A stretch of 64,000 nt of DNA from Desarmillaria ectypa (Eukaryota > Basidiomycota > Agaricomycetes > Agaricales > Physalacriaceae): assembly GCA_030407005.1 (NCBI GenBank), contig JAUDYN010000005.1, positions 1,364,001 through 1,428,000 of the forward strand. Reading direction: 5' to 3'. Positions 12,937 through 24,288 of this stretch are shown in pieces; the first letter of the stretch is position 1, and every line of letters begins with the position of its first letter. Under the pieces are notes generated by a model. That model worked only from the letters and a program-made list of their open reading frames with translations, had not been told where the DNA came from and made no database searches. A program made the position numbers and the translations under genes.

Positions 12937-13787
12937 TGCAGGATAAGAGTTAGGTAGATAATAAAAAGAGGGGCGTTTGACAACCGAATGAGCCGTTGCA
13001 TGATGAGGCTTTATATGACCAACGTTTAGCTAGAGAGGCGATATCATTGGAGGAACGAACTTTGTCTGAGTTGCCTAGGCCCTTCTATGGGACCCCTGAT
13101 ACCTCATCCTCGAGGGTCAACACTGTGCTTTCCTGTTTACTTCCTGCAAAGCAGAGTGAACTGTATTGCCGCTAGGGCTTATTGTATAACGGCCCTGCAA
13201 TCGGCGGATCCAAATAAGCCTATCGATATCGTCGGAGCCGACTTTTCAATGAATGTTATTATGCAGAACGGAAGGGTCTTCCTACTCCCTATCGTACCCC
13301 CTCGCGAGTTATACTTTGCAATGGGTTCGGCAAGAAAATGTACATGTAGCGCGTAACCAGAGCTGAATCGTGCATGATTCCACCTATTATGGGCAAGAGC
13401 CTTGATATACTTGGGTATGAATTGAGACCGTCACTGTACCAAGCTAGCCAGGGTCGGAGACTCGGACTCACGGAGTTGTTACTGACAGCTGAGGTATCGC
13501 TTGTCTTCTTGGTCTGGACCAAAGGATATGAAGTACACCAAGATCCGCCCTCAATGTACGTGCCATATAGTACTTGTACCGCATACTTGACCTGGATCCG
13601 CGTATTCTCCATATAACCAGTGCTTTCAACTTCACATCGAACCCTTGTGCCGGGTTTTCTATTCGGTCTCGCAAAGCCCAGATCAAATTCACCAATTTAT
13701 TTGTGACCACAAGACACCCCTGGGCATTTAGGGCCAAGTGGTTTCGTAGATCAAAAGAAACGTTGGTCCCCACATTTCCCAACGACA
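12937..13787. promoter_or_regulatory. Divergent promoter region, XFP / ACK
   Basis: An 851 bp region separates the two start codons. It contains the TATA-like box near 13010 for the minus-strand gene. Open frames inside it (13087-13356 plus, 13289-13612 minus) show no family signature. It is long for this compact genome, so it may hold shared regulatory sites, but none was identified by sequence. Confidence 0.5.
13009..13015 (-). promoter_or_regulatory. TATA-like box of phosphoketolase gene
   Basis: The minus strand reads TATAAAG here, about 75 bp upstream of the phosphoketolase ATG at 12936. Position and sequence fit a core promoter element; this is inference. Confidence 0.45.
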
Positions 13788-15351
13788 ATGTCTGATATCA
13801 CAGCTGCTTCGAGAACCGGCCTAATCCTCTCTGCTAATGCCGGTTCATCTTCGCTCAAGATTTCTCTCTACGAACTCGTAGGCGACAATGCAGAGTCACC
13901 CAAGCTCCTCCTGACTTCGTCGATCTCCAATATCACTGCCCCCCCGGTCAAGTTTTCGTTTGCGCCGCTGGCAGTCTCATCGACGCCTCATATCAAGAAC
14001 GAGGAAGTTCCGGCCGTTACGGAACATGCATCCGCCTTTGCCCATTTTCTTGACTCGCTTGAGAGCAAGGCGAATATTGACAAGAACAGAATTGTTCAAG
14101 TCTGCCATCGTGTCGTTCACGGCGGGGACTATACTGATCCTGTCGTCATCAGTGACGAGACTTACCACCATATCGAAAAGCTATCAGACTTGGCGCCTTT
14201 GTATGTAATTTCGCGCAATACTTATCATTAATAGCTCAAGTTTTACATAGACATAACGGAGCCGCCCTTGCTGTTATCAAGGCTTGTATCTCCGTCCTTC
14301 CCGATGCAAACTCGATCGCGTTCTTTGATACCGCATTTCATCGGTCAATCCCGCCGCATATCGCAAGCTATGCTATCGATCAGACAGTCGCGAAGAAACG
14401 AGGTCTAAAGAAATACGGATTTCACGGTCTCAGTTGTGCGTAGAGGTTTCCCCCTTGCTTATCATTGCTCACACAGTAGTAGACGCGTTCATACTGCGCG
14501 CTGTTGCGCAATTTCTCAACAAGGCACGCACGTACCCCACTTTATGAAATTTCCAAGACCGGCTAAGCTATCTTAATTAGCCGCCATCCGCACTCAATTT
14601 GATTATACTTCACCTCGGCTCTGGCGCGTCTGTGTGTGCTGTGAAAGAGGGGTGTTCTTACGATACATCAATGGGTTTGACGCCACTCAATGGGCTGCCG
14701 GGGGCAACGCGTTCTGGCGCGATTGATCCCAGTCTCATCTTCCACTACACCAACAAGGCGGGAAAGATGAGTCATGATCCCAAAGTTGCAACGCAGCTAC
14801 ACGTTACTCAGGTTCGTTTCCAACGTGATACTTATCATATATATCCAATGTCGCGAAATCTGTAGGCCGAACATATCTTAAACTCCAAGTCTGGATGGAA
14901 ATCTCTGACGGGAACGACTGACTTTGGACTCATAACTAGACGCGCGAAGGAAGGTTCTGCTGTCGATCAAATGGCTTTTAATCTCTTCAAAGATCGTGTC
15001 TTGAACTATATCGGCTCTTACCACTTGAAGCTCGAGGGGAAGGTTGACGCGCTCGTTTTTTCAGGGGGAATCGGGGAGAGGAGCGTTGAACTAAGAAGTG
15101 CTATAGGAGCCAAGTTGGAATGCCTTGGTTACTCTGGAGTGGGAGACGCCAATGAATACGCCGATAATAAGGAAGGTGTGGTCATTGACGTGAGCAGAGG
15201 TAGCCCGGAGACCAAGAGGACTTTGATATGCCGGACGGATGAGCAGGTAGGATATCCCTCCTAAGGTGAACTTTACTCAGCTCAAGCGTCTATACAGTTC
15301 GAAATGGCAAGACAATGCGCGCGAAATGACAAGTTCTGGAAGAGTGTATGA
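13788..15351 (+). CDS. ACK: Acetate kinase
   Basis: Acetate kinase interconverts acetyl phosphate plus ADP with acetate plus ATP. Six exons are read: 13788-14200, 14251-14435, 14477-14523, 14581-14811, 14866-15246 and 15298-15351, giving 436 residues. The ASKHA-fold motifs are all present: [10 protein letters not shown] at the N-terminus, [58 protein letters not shown], and [10 protein letters not shown] near the end. The last exon encodes [17 protein letters not shown]. The third intron (14524-14580) fits only if its donor is GC rather than GT. The third exon acceptor is ambiguous by three bases (14477 or 14480). The gene is divergent from phosphoketolase, matching the pathway order. Confidence 0.95.
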
Positions 15352-15449
15352 TGCAATACTTCTTGTTTCACAACTTTATATTGTATTGGGCGCTAATCCT
15401 TTTTTACTCGTACTGTGCTGAACCCTTACCTAATAAGCTCAACGTCATG

Positions 15450-16191
15450 CTATCCCGGTTGTCCTGAGGCTGTACGTTGTGATATAGCCCTCCTTCCTCT
15501 TTCTCTCTGCGTTTTTTTCTCAAGGTACAGGAAGGAGGCCACGAGATGATCGAGCCTTGTTGAATTACGCATGTCACGATCATATATCACTAAACATGCC
15601 GGTGAGCCTTGGGGCAGAGAGCTGCTGGGAGGGTGATGTTTGTGAAGTTTGGCGACAGGTGATGCGATGTTGTCGGAGTATAGCTGTATACGCGTGAGTT
15701 GTTGCGACTCATTCAATTGGCGTATTCATACTAACTGTCAAGGATAGACCAGGCGAGTTCCACTTCCATTGATATGCTTTCTAGGTCTGGTCCTTGAAGG
15801 ACACAGTCTTAAAAGCACCGCGGCCAAGACATCAGCATATCCCTTTGGAAAACGTGTTGAAGGGATTCATGCTTCTCTTCAACCAACTTGTCACGGGAAT
15901 TGGGATATTATCTCCAAACGATACCATGTCAGACCTGTATCTATGCCATTCGAATAAAGCAACAATGGTCTCCTCTCCAACAGTCGATAAACCGTCGATA
16001 GGACTAGCTGCCCTTCGTACCAGGGTTAGCTGATGTTTTCGTTGTTCAATGGTGTCAACACTGTAGTACAGTTGACCGGTGTTTCCGTTGATGATATCTG
16101 TACGTGTTGGATCATCTGGTTGGAAAATGAGCGAGAGCGCTGGACGAGAAGTTTCGAAGGAAGTGTCGATTGATTGTGACCGTATAGACAC
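15450..16191 (-). pseudogene. Decayed DUF6593 paralogue
   Basis: The sequence is collinear with the intact DUF6593 gene at 9075. The first exon reads PALSLIFQPDDPTRTDIING, then FEWHRYRSDMVSFGD and SWLKRSMNPFNT. The last exon (15450 to about 15660) reads LYSDNIASPVAKLHKHHPPS through LVASFLYLEKKTQRERGRR, matching the second copy residue by residue in spacing. The middle exon is damaged. TVSFKDQT is followed directly by an in-frame TAG (plus-strand 15781-15783) before KAYQWKWNSPGLSL. No GT-AG pair joins the first and middle exons in the right frame. Either the gene is dead, or it uses splicing that changes the middle of the domain. The start at 16191 is the first ATG of the frame. Confidence 0.62.
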
Positions 16192-16529
16192 CAGGGCAGC
16201 TGTTTTACTTGACGCACGAAGGGAAACTTTATGATAATCCTTATGTTCGAACCGAGACGGGTCATACGGAGTGATGCCCGAGCGATTATGTGGATGTAAT
16301 GTTAATCGATCATAAAATGAGGCATCGTCATGAGGCCTTCATGAGGTAGTGTTGCGTTCTGAAATGAGGAGAAAGGTGCCGACTCATTTAAGTTGGGTCG
16401 AGTAAAAGATGAATAAATCACACGGTGATGGCTAGTACTGCAATAGCATTGACAGCTTCGTCTACCAAGCTAGGTACATACAGAACAATAATTCTCGACA
16501 ACGCGGTCGAGGCGGAGACGCCCTTCCTA

Positions 16530-19500
16530 TCAAATATGGGCCTCCTCTAGATCCTGCTCCGCCAACTCTCGTATCCGGTAATATACATCATTCAACTCTA
16601 GATCACCCAAAGTATCGCACTCGAATGTATAATCCTGCATGATGCTCTCAACCTCGTCAGCCGGCATACCCGACCATCTTGATGAGACTTCGTCGGCTGT
16701 CGGTATTATCAGCGACACATCCGGGATGGTTTCATAGCCATCAGGTTGATCGGTTTGTGTAAGGATGTGACAAAACGTGGCATACAAAGCCGTTCCACGG
16801 AAGCGTTCACTGAGCTCGTTATCAGAAACATTAGCCGTTTGTCGAATGGTGTTCCAGCTAAAGGATAAGAGAATAGGTATTGCGAAATTTGGCGTTGATT
16901 AAACGCACTCGTCATGTATATATATCCGTCTCCACACAGTTCTGAAGGCAGATATTTTTCGGGCACGAGGAATGTTCTATCGTCAAGATTATGAGTCTCG
17001 CACAAGCGGTGCAAAATCTTCACAAACCTGAACTCCCGCGAGTAAGTGGAGTGCCATAGCAAAGTCACCAAGTGTCTCATTATTATCTTTAAGAGACAAT
17101 ACGTCCACCGCATCCTCAATTGACAGAACCTTTCCTTGCAGCACGTTCCGGACAAAATCTTTGAATATCTATGGCACCGTCAAAACATATGTTAAGGGTA
17201 AAAACTTGAAACACACCCGCGTCAATGCTGGCCGATCAGACAGACGAGAGGCCTTCTGCTTAATGATTGCGTCTGTCTGACTGTCAAGAGACTGTCGACC
17301 CTTCAATGTTTCAAGCACAGCGTTAAACTCTTCAAGCAGGCTTTCATGAACGCTGACAAAGTCAAGGCCATCATGGAAGGCTGCAAAAATCTGTTAATTA
17401 ACTGTGGTCTTGACACATAATGCCAATGACAAACCATCCGAAATGTCCTCATCGGAGGGTGCTAAAGTTTCTTGTTCATGTGCAAGATGCGACAACTTGC
17501 CGATACTAAGCATGAGCTAAAGGCAGAGAATGAGTATATGTTTCAACGAAAGACCGACTCCATCCTACCTGTTTTGAGGCTAAATTGGTAGCTTCGCCCG
17601 ACTCAACCAGTAGCGCCCGAGCTGCTGCGGCGTAGCGTCCGTGACCTAAATCATGTATCCATGATATCAGCGGATTGGCATTATTAGCGAAAAACTTGTC
17701 CATGTATCCTGTGTGGGATTCGCTCAGAGAGAAAAACACTCGCAATTCGCCTTATGTCACATCGTCAGCGCCAGACTAGTTCGGCAAGGACGTCCTTACC
17801 ATGTTGGATATACCACCGATAAAGCTCAGTCGCAAACTCATCTTTGTATAACTCAATATAATTCTGGATTCGGAGCGCGTTTGGGTTTTGCTCGGGGGGA
17901 TAAACAATCTCCCTGTGGCACAATGCCGCCAAACTGGTGAAATCGCGATATTTCTCAGCAAGAGCAAATGCACCTGCTGCGTGTCCGTTTTTTCCTGTTG
18001 TAAGACAAATAATCAGAAGGACGCGAATTCGTTCCAAGGACACTGACTCAAGGTCTCTAGCACCTCTGGCCGTAAATGGGTGAAAGTGTTAAGAAGGATG
18101 CGTTGCTCCTGCTCCACGCCTGTTTCTTCAGACCTAGGTATCAAGGTTAGTATGGGGCTATTATGATTTCAATAGGGCAGACCTCGACAAATAATCTAGC
18201 CGTTCTTGCATACATGCGAAGAGTATGGCAGCAAGTTCAGGCAGTTGTTCGGCTGTTTCGTCGTCCGTTATAGCATGCCCTGCACTTGCGGTCACCGATT
18301 CAACTAGCCGTGTTGTTGCATCAAACAGTCCCTGGACGACATTAATAACATTTATGTCGCTCGTCCATGAGTTTATCATGGGGAGATCGATGCCATAGAC
18401 TCCCTGATTATATTCCCGGTAGTTGAATGCCGACCTCAGCACCGTCTGCCCATAGTCACTTGCTGAAGGTATCTGAAATAAGGAGCGACTCACCAGTACA
18501 ATACGATTGGCCTCAGCTATGAACCCTCCGGTATTCCCGCCTGTGGCTTGCGCGAGCTTCAGTGTTATGTCAGGTATTCGTTGAATCAATATTCCGATGT
18601 CGGCTACGCGGATGCGGAAAAACGTCCGTATCACATCTTCGTGGTGACCTTCTTGGATATCACTCATGTAAGATAGGACAGTATCGTGGAGCACGCTATG
18701 ACTCGGGTGACTAGAGCTATTTAACGTTGTTTTTACTGTGAGAAAGGCGGTCAACTTGAGGAATCATAATTGACAAACCTAAGAAAATCGTTGTGCTGCA
18801 CCCACAACTGATGTGAAGCATACAGTTTTTCGGCATCTGCTGCTAGGTTTTGCCGGCTTTTTTGGGATATCTGTACTCGAAACAAGCATGTAAATGGAAT
18901 GTTCCCAAGAAGCTATTCTCGCACAGACCTTTCCGAGTACAGCATTGTCATTGATGAAATGTATCAAAAAGCTGAGACGTTCCTTGCGACTTGTCAGATG
19001 GGCGTTTAGATCGTGATTTCTTTGTACCAAGATGGGATCTATGGATTTATTGACGAGCATTCTAGGGCTTGACAGAGAAGGATTTACCTGACTGCAATAT
19101 GGCTTGGCTTAATTGTTCGGCACCTCGCATCAAACTTTCTTCATCAACATCAGGAGGGAAGGTAAAGGTCAATGGGTTCTACAGGAAGTTGGAGAGGGTA
19201 AAAAACTGATAAGATTGTCGCTACTCACGTTTGCGAGAGAGCCATATAATACTGCCTGTGTCATGACAGACTTGATCGAGTTAACCGGCCCGGTCCTAGG
19301 GTGAATGAGCATTCCTTGGAAAGGGAAACGTTTGATCAACGTACTGGGAGTTTACAGTCTTAACCTTGTCCATATCGATGTGAACTTTCATCATGGTTGC
19401 CGCCGTCAGTATGAGAATAGCGCTGTCTGAATGTGTGATACCAACACCCAGTGTCCGATCCGCCTCAGATCTGAGCTCCAGCCGGTCTTTGTATTCAGAC

Positions 19501-21193
19501 TCTGACAGAACGATTAGCCACGATAGGTGAAAAGACGAGCGAACTGTGTTACCTGTGGCGCAAAGAGCGATTGCATCTCCAAACTGGATGACTATGAGTT
19601 TCCCATCCTGGATTAGCTGCAATCTAGGATGCATGGGAGCACCGGAGGAAGAAGTCTGCCAATCTTGCCACCATTAATCATACTGGGTCTGTAGAGATAT
19701 AAGAAAAAACCCACGCTCTGGTACGGAACACTTCTCACACTGTCCACAGTAAATGCATCGTTGGACAGTGTAAGATGAACCAATGAATAAATTCGCCTGA
19801 TCCCACTTGTATCCATGTTCATATATAGATGCTCCTCTTCACCACCGGCATATGACAGCAAAACAACAAGCCTCCCCTGCCTAAGACGATACGATGCGTT
19901 CAATTCCCATCAAATGCGAGCAGATCAAATGCCTTACCTATCAACTGCAATGTCCAACAACTCCAGATCCATGTTTGCATCGTCTTGCTCCACGCTACTT
20001 CCAAAAGTGTCCCTCAGGGCAGCCCGAATAATTTCTGAGACTTCGTCATCACGAACAATGTCCTCCCAGCCCTCCGCCTTGAGCTCCCATAACTGTATTC
20101 TGGTATCGATCAAAGCCCATATTTCTCCTCCGTCAACGGTTGCGTGACCAAGGGCAAGGGCACTGATGTTCCCAGGTTCAGAGACTAGAGGTGTCTTAGA
20201 TCCAGAAGACGCGAAAAAAGAAGAATACAGGCGAGTGAGCGACAGAGAAGATGCCGGACGCGCGAATACGTGAGACGTCAAATGGAGGTTCCCCCCAGAG
20301 GATATCAACATCAGTCGAAAAAGAACACCAGAGGTGGTCGAGGCAATATAGGTTTGGGGCTAATGATAACTCTATTAAGTGAACTGTTGCTGTAGTCGAT
20401 AAAAGTGTGTCTCACATCAACGCGAACTAAATTTGTGACGAACTCGTCCGGGGAGAGGCTGAGCGTAACAGACGAAAAGTGGTCCCCACCTGCAAGACCA
20501 ATGCCGATACTGTCCCACATTCGTATTTCCCCAGAAGGCGACATGAGGATCAGGCCAGGCTCACGCGCGGTACCGTAGCTACTGTAGGGAATGAGACCGC
20601 AGAAAGGTGGCGACGTCTGCTTGTAATCTTCAGGACAACGGAAGATGTAACATGTTGGTGTTCCCCTAATGGCCTACAAAGAAGGGTTATGAGGAGAATC
20701 AGTTTAAAATCGTGACAGGCGCACCTGTGAATGTTGCCACACGTAGCATGTCTGCTTCGAAGCCACCAGAGCAAACCCAGTCAAGGTATCAATCCCACCA
20801 GTATATGCACCACCGTAAAAATCTGCTGCAAGGTTAAGAGTACTTCCAAATAAACGGTCGAAAGAACGCACCTGCGTGCTTCAATACCAGCAAGACTTCG
20901 ACTGGCAAATTAGCATAGAACGACACGGCCAGTTGCTCCGACTTGGCCAGGTAAGTGACTCCGGTGGACCTCACCGTAGTTTTGTCTGAAGACAGCGAGT
21001 TCCTGTCGTCGATATCCATGGCAGAATCAACGGAGGTGCGCGATTCGTTGATAAAAGAGCCGTTGTCCGACGCGTTGATTGGTGTACCTAGTCGACTGTT
21101 ATTCGCGGGAGTTTTTGCATTCCCTGGAGACACAGGCACTTGGCGTAGACGTGCTGAGCGACGAGGGGCTGGCGAAGGTGAGAATGTCGCCAT
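16530..21193 (-). CDS. NUP133: Nucleoporin Nup133
   Basis: Nup133 is a scaffold component of the nuclear-pore Y (Nup84/Nup107) complex. The reading starts MATFSPSPAPRRSARLRQVP (an upstream in-frame ATG at 21238 is possible) with a Ser/Thr-rich unstructured leader. It enters the conserved beta-propeller start TYLAKSEQLAVSFYANLPVE, continues through propeller blades such as GLILMSPSGEIRMWDSIG and EIWALIDTRIQLWELKAEGW, and then a long alpha-helical stack up to the C-terminus RELAEQDLEEAHI at 16530. Total coding length is about 1,200-1,300 residues over many exons, as expected for this family. It is followed tandemly upstream by the DBP6 helicase and lies within 4 kb of RAE1, another pore-associated factor. 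Exon borders inside the helical part were not all resolved. Confidence 0.88.
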
Positions 21194-21286
21194 TTTGGAA
21201 CGGAGGTTGACCGACACAAGTTTTTGTTGGTCAAACAATACAAGGGCGGCGGTGTTTGCCGACGATTGCCACCTTCAAAATCAATT

Positions 21287-21312
21287 GGTGTTGGTGTTGG
21301 TGTTGGTGTTGG
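21287..21312. repeat. GGTGTT hexamer array
   Basis: About 4.3 perfect copies of GGTGTT (CAACAC on the other strand) about 95 bp upstream of the NUP133 start. It is a microsatellite in the promoter or 5' leader. It does not resemble a TTAGGG telomere repeat. Confidence 0.85.
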
Positions 21313-21514
21313 TACCGGCCAAGGTCCCTTTCTATGTATGGTTCAAATAAATTGAGGACTGTCATGGGTTCAATTTACTGTATTCAGGCTGTACTATTCG
21401 CTTCGCTTCGGATACGGGCAATATATACTTAGATAGACTTTTTGAGGGTTTGTAGGTTGAACTTTTAACTTAGATGACCTTAAATAAGTAGGGTGGAAAG
21501 CAACATTTTTCCTC

Positions 21515-24031
21515 TCATCTCGAATAGGCCTCCTTGAGTAATCCCAAGGCCTTCTGCAATTAACAGCATTAGCTTTGCACAACCTCCGTCAGAAAGACAT
21601 ACCTCATAATGCGGTAACAACAGCAAGAGGTTTTTGTCCGAAACCCGAAGTCTTTTGACTTTGTCCAGATGGTCCGCATCTTTCAGCATAGTCTTGAAAT
21701 ACCGTGCCTGGAAAGGGAGAAAAGCAAACAAGCTCAACGGTAATAAAAAGGACCTGCGAACCTCTTGCTCTTCGACCAGTGTCCATGCGTCACCATGGCG
21801 TCCAGCTCGCGCGGTACGGCCCACACGATGCACATACTTACGAATATCAACAGGGACATCATAACTGACAACATGCGAGACATGTTGGATATCAATTCCC
21901 CTAGATATTAAATCCGAGCATACGAGTCTGTCGACAATGAGTATGAGATAAAAATAGTCAAATGGAAAAATAACCGACATCTGGATTTCTTGGGCCTTGA
22001 ATTTCTCTAGGACAGCCTTCCGGTCGGCTGCTCCAAGGTCGCTCGAGTAAGGTCGAATGATAATAGGCTTATAACTGCCATTATGACCGTTTGCACGAGA
22101 CTGCTCGAAGTATTCGAACAAGCGAACCAGCCGTGTAGTAGACTCTGCAGATTTAGTGAACACGAGGCAATTAAGTACATCGTGCGCATGAACGAGATAG
22201 AAAAAGTGCAGAGGCTTTTGAGACGACTCGCACACAATCATGTGCTCCTGAAGAAACGCAAGACATAAAATGCAAAACAAACACCTGAAACAATAAACGT
22301 ACAGTGAGGGATTCTGGCATTGTGAATTGTTCCATGACCATGTCCAAGAGACCCGAGCTTGCGTCTTTCCCGGGTCGGCTGCTATGAACGACAAAGTATT
22401 TGGGATCTCGAAGCTCCAAAACGGCAATTTTTGAAGGGTCGCGCGTCAGGGTAGCAGAAAATAGGAGCTTTTGACAAGAAGTTTCTTTTGGTTCATAAAC
22501 ATAGTTTGGTCCATCAAGAATAGAACTGTGAAAAGGGTGGAAGGCGGGAGCGATTGCATTGTGATATGGAATTGGGGCCGGGGTGTCGAAATCTAGCATG
22601 TCAGGCAAGTTTCCTCGGACAGATTTTGATGGTCGTGTTGCCAGCAATACCTGAGCAAGCCAGTCTTGAAATGATTGCGCTAGAAGACGGTCCGCTTCGT
22701 CGATGACCTATAAAGCAGACATTGATGTGAATATTCGCTGCAGAAAAGCTCCAAACGAACCAGATATCGTAGGTGCTGGAGAGAGAAATTGGGTGTGTCA
22801 GTTATATGGTCAATCAATCGACCGGGTGTACAGATGAGCACGTCAACTTTGCTGGATCCACCCTGTAGACTGATATAGAGATAGTATCGCTGACTTCCCT
22901 GGAATGTGTGGACACTCACTTGATTGTCCTATCGGCGATTAACTGGGATTGCTCATGCGAAAAGGAATGTTGTCCAGTTGCTGTACCAATCTACATGGTC
23001 GTTTTATGAAAATTATGATGAGGAGGACGATAAACACTGACCCTCAGGCCACATCCTTTAGCTACGGCTTCGAACGTCTCTTTGACCTGGTTCACGAGAT
23101 CGCGGGTAGGGAGAACGACGAGGGCTCGTAGACGAGTCACTATTCGACTTGAAAGCATCTAACGGTTCAATTGATCAGTCGAGATACGCCGTATATTATT
23201 GACGACCTACTTCCACAATAGGTAGAACGTACGCGAGTGTCTTCCCGCTTCCCGTTGGCGCCGAAACGCATACATCTCTAGGAGGACTATGTGGACAATA
23301 TAACGCCAGCTTTCTTGCGTCCTTAGACAATAAAAACGGTAGTAATGATGTTTGTACTACAGTGCAAAGATTTGGAACGCGTTTAAGAGCAAAGGAACGA
23401 TAAATCGACATACCGGCAAATAGATGAGCTACACCAAGTTCATGCAGCCGCTTCCGAGACCGTTCACTCAGATTAGTCCCGCCATCATTTTCGCTGCCGA
23501 GTGGGATAGGCAGGCTCGTCGATGGATCTATGAATTCTGCATCTATCAAAGCTTGGTCCAATCCTTGGAGTGCAAGATCTTGGCGTGAAGGAAGATTTGG
23601 CAAAGCGGGCAAAGGGAATGATGGGAGCGTTCCAGGGTTAGTGACGGGAACAGGGTGGGGAATATTCGAGGTGGTAGGCACTTGCTCCTCATCGACATCC
23701 ATGGTGTTTTCTTCAGGCCCAGCTTCAAATTTCCGGCGTTTCTTAGGCGGCTTCAAGGATTTTTGGGTCTCTTCATGAGGTGCATCCATTTGAATGTCTT
23801 CATCATCGTCTTTCACTTCTTCGTTGTCCTCCCCTTCATCCTGCGAGGTCTGGTTTCGTTCATTGTTGGTCGGCTTTCTCGTTTTTCTGCGTTCCCTCTT
23901 CTTTTTCAGATATCTTTTTTTGGCCTTAGTTTTCTCCTAGAGATACTAGATGATGTCAACAATTCTTATTCCAGGAAGGGAATAACACTAACTTTCGGTT
24001 TCAAAGCGCCTGCCTCCGTGACTTCAGCCAT
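21515..24031 (-). CDS. DBP6: DEAD-box RNA helicase Dbp6/DDX51
   Basis: This nucleolar ATP-dependent RNA helicase is needed for early 60S ribosomal subunit assembly. The N-terminus is a lysine-rich, then acidic, tail (KAKKRYLKKKRERRK; MKDDDEDIQMDAP). The helicase core follows, with all motifs visible: Q-region VQTSLLPFLLS, motif I SAPTGSGKTLAYVLPIVEV, Ia LVVLPTRDLVNQVKETFE, Ib CTPGRLIDHI, II VIDEADRLL, III FSATLTRDPSK, IV-V DLISRGIDIQHV and VI HRVGRTARAGRHG. The long spacer between the Q-region and motif I and the final KALGLLKEAYSR point to Dbp6/DDX51 rather than other DEAD-box proteins. The first exon is MAEVTEAGALKPK. The last exon is joined after LLPHYE by a 49 nt intron. It shares a 257 bp divergent promoter with RAE1. 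Confidence 0.92.
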
Positions 24032-24288
24032 TGATGACGACTGGATGAAAATTAAGCGCAATTTGATAGAAGGCACAGGTGTTTTTAAGCAACATACCTA
24101 TATAGTATACCACGAAGTAAAGACAAAAGGCCAAGAAAAAGAGCAAGAGCAAAAGGAGGAGTCACGGTGCCGGAGTCACATATGTGACATTCACGACCGG
24201 CGCCTGCTTTCGACCTTGAATCGCTTGAATCACACCTCATTTCCTCTTTTTCTTTCTATTCCTTCGGATACAGGCAATCTGCTTCGCC
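24032..24288. promoter_or_regulatory. Short bidirectional promoter, DBP6 / RAE1
   Basis: Only 257 bp separate the two divergent ATGs. A purine-rich run (AAAAAGAGCAAGAGCAAAAGGAGGAG, plus strand around 24137) is the main compositional feature. Co-regulation of the two genes is inference. Confidence 0.55.

Noticed and set aside
13087..13612. Open frames in the phosphoketolase-acetate kinase spacer
   Set aside because: Both strands are open over the same bases and neither shows a domain. This is likely promoter sequence.
21287..21312. GGTGTT repeat considered as telomere-like
   Set aside because: Too short, the wrong unit for basidiomycetes (TTAGGG), and located within a gene promoter.
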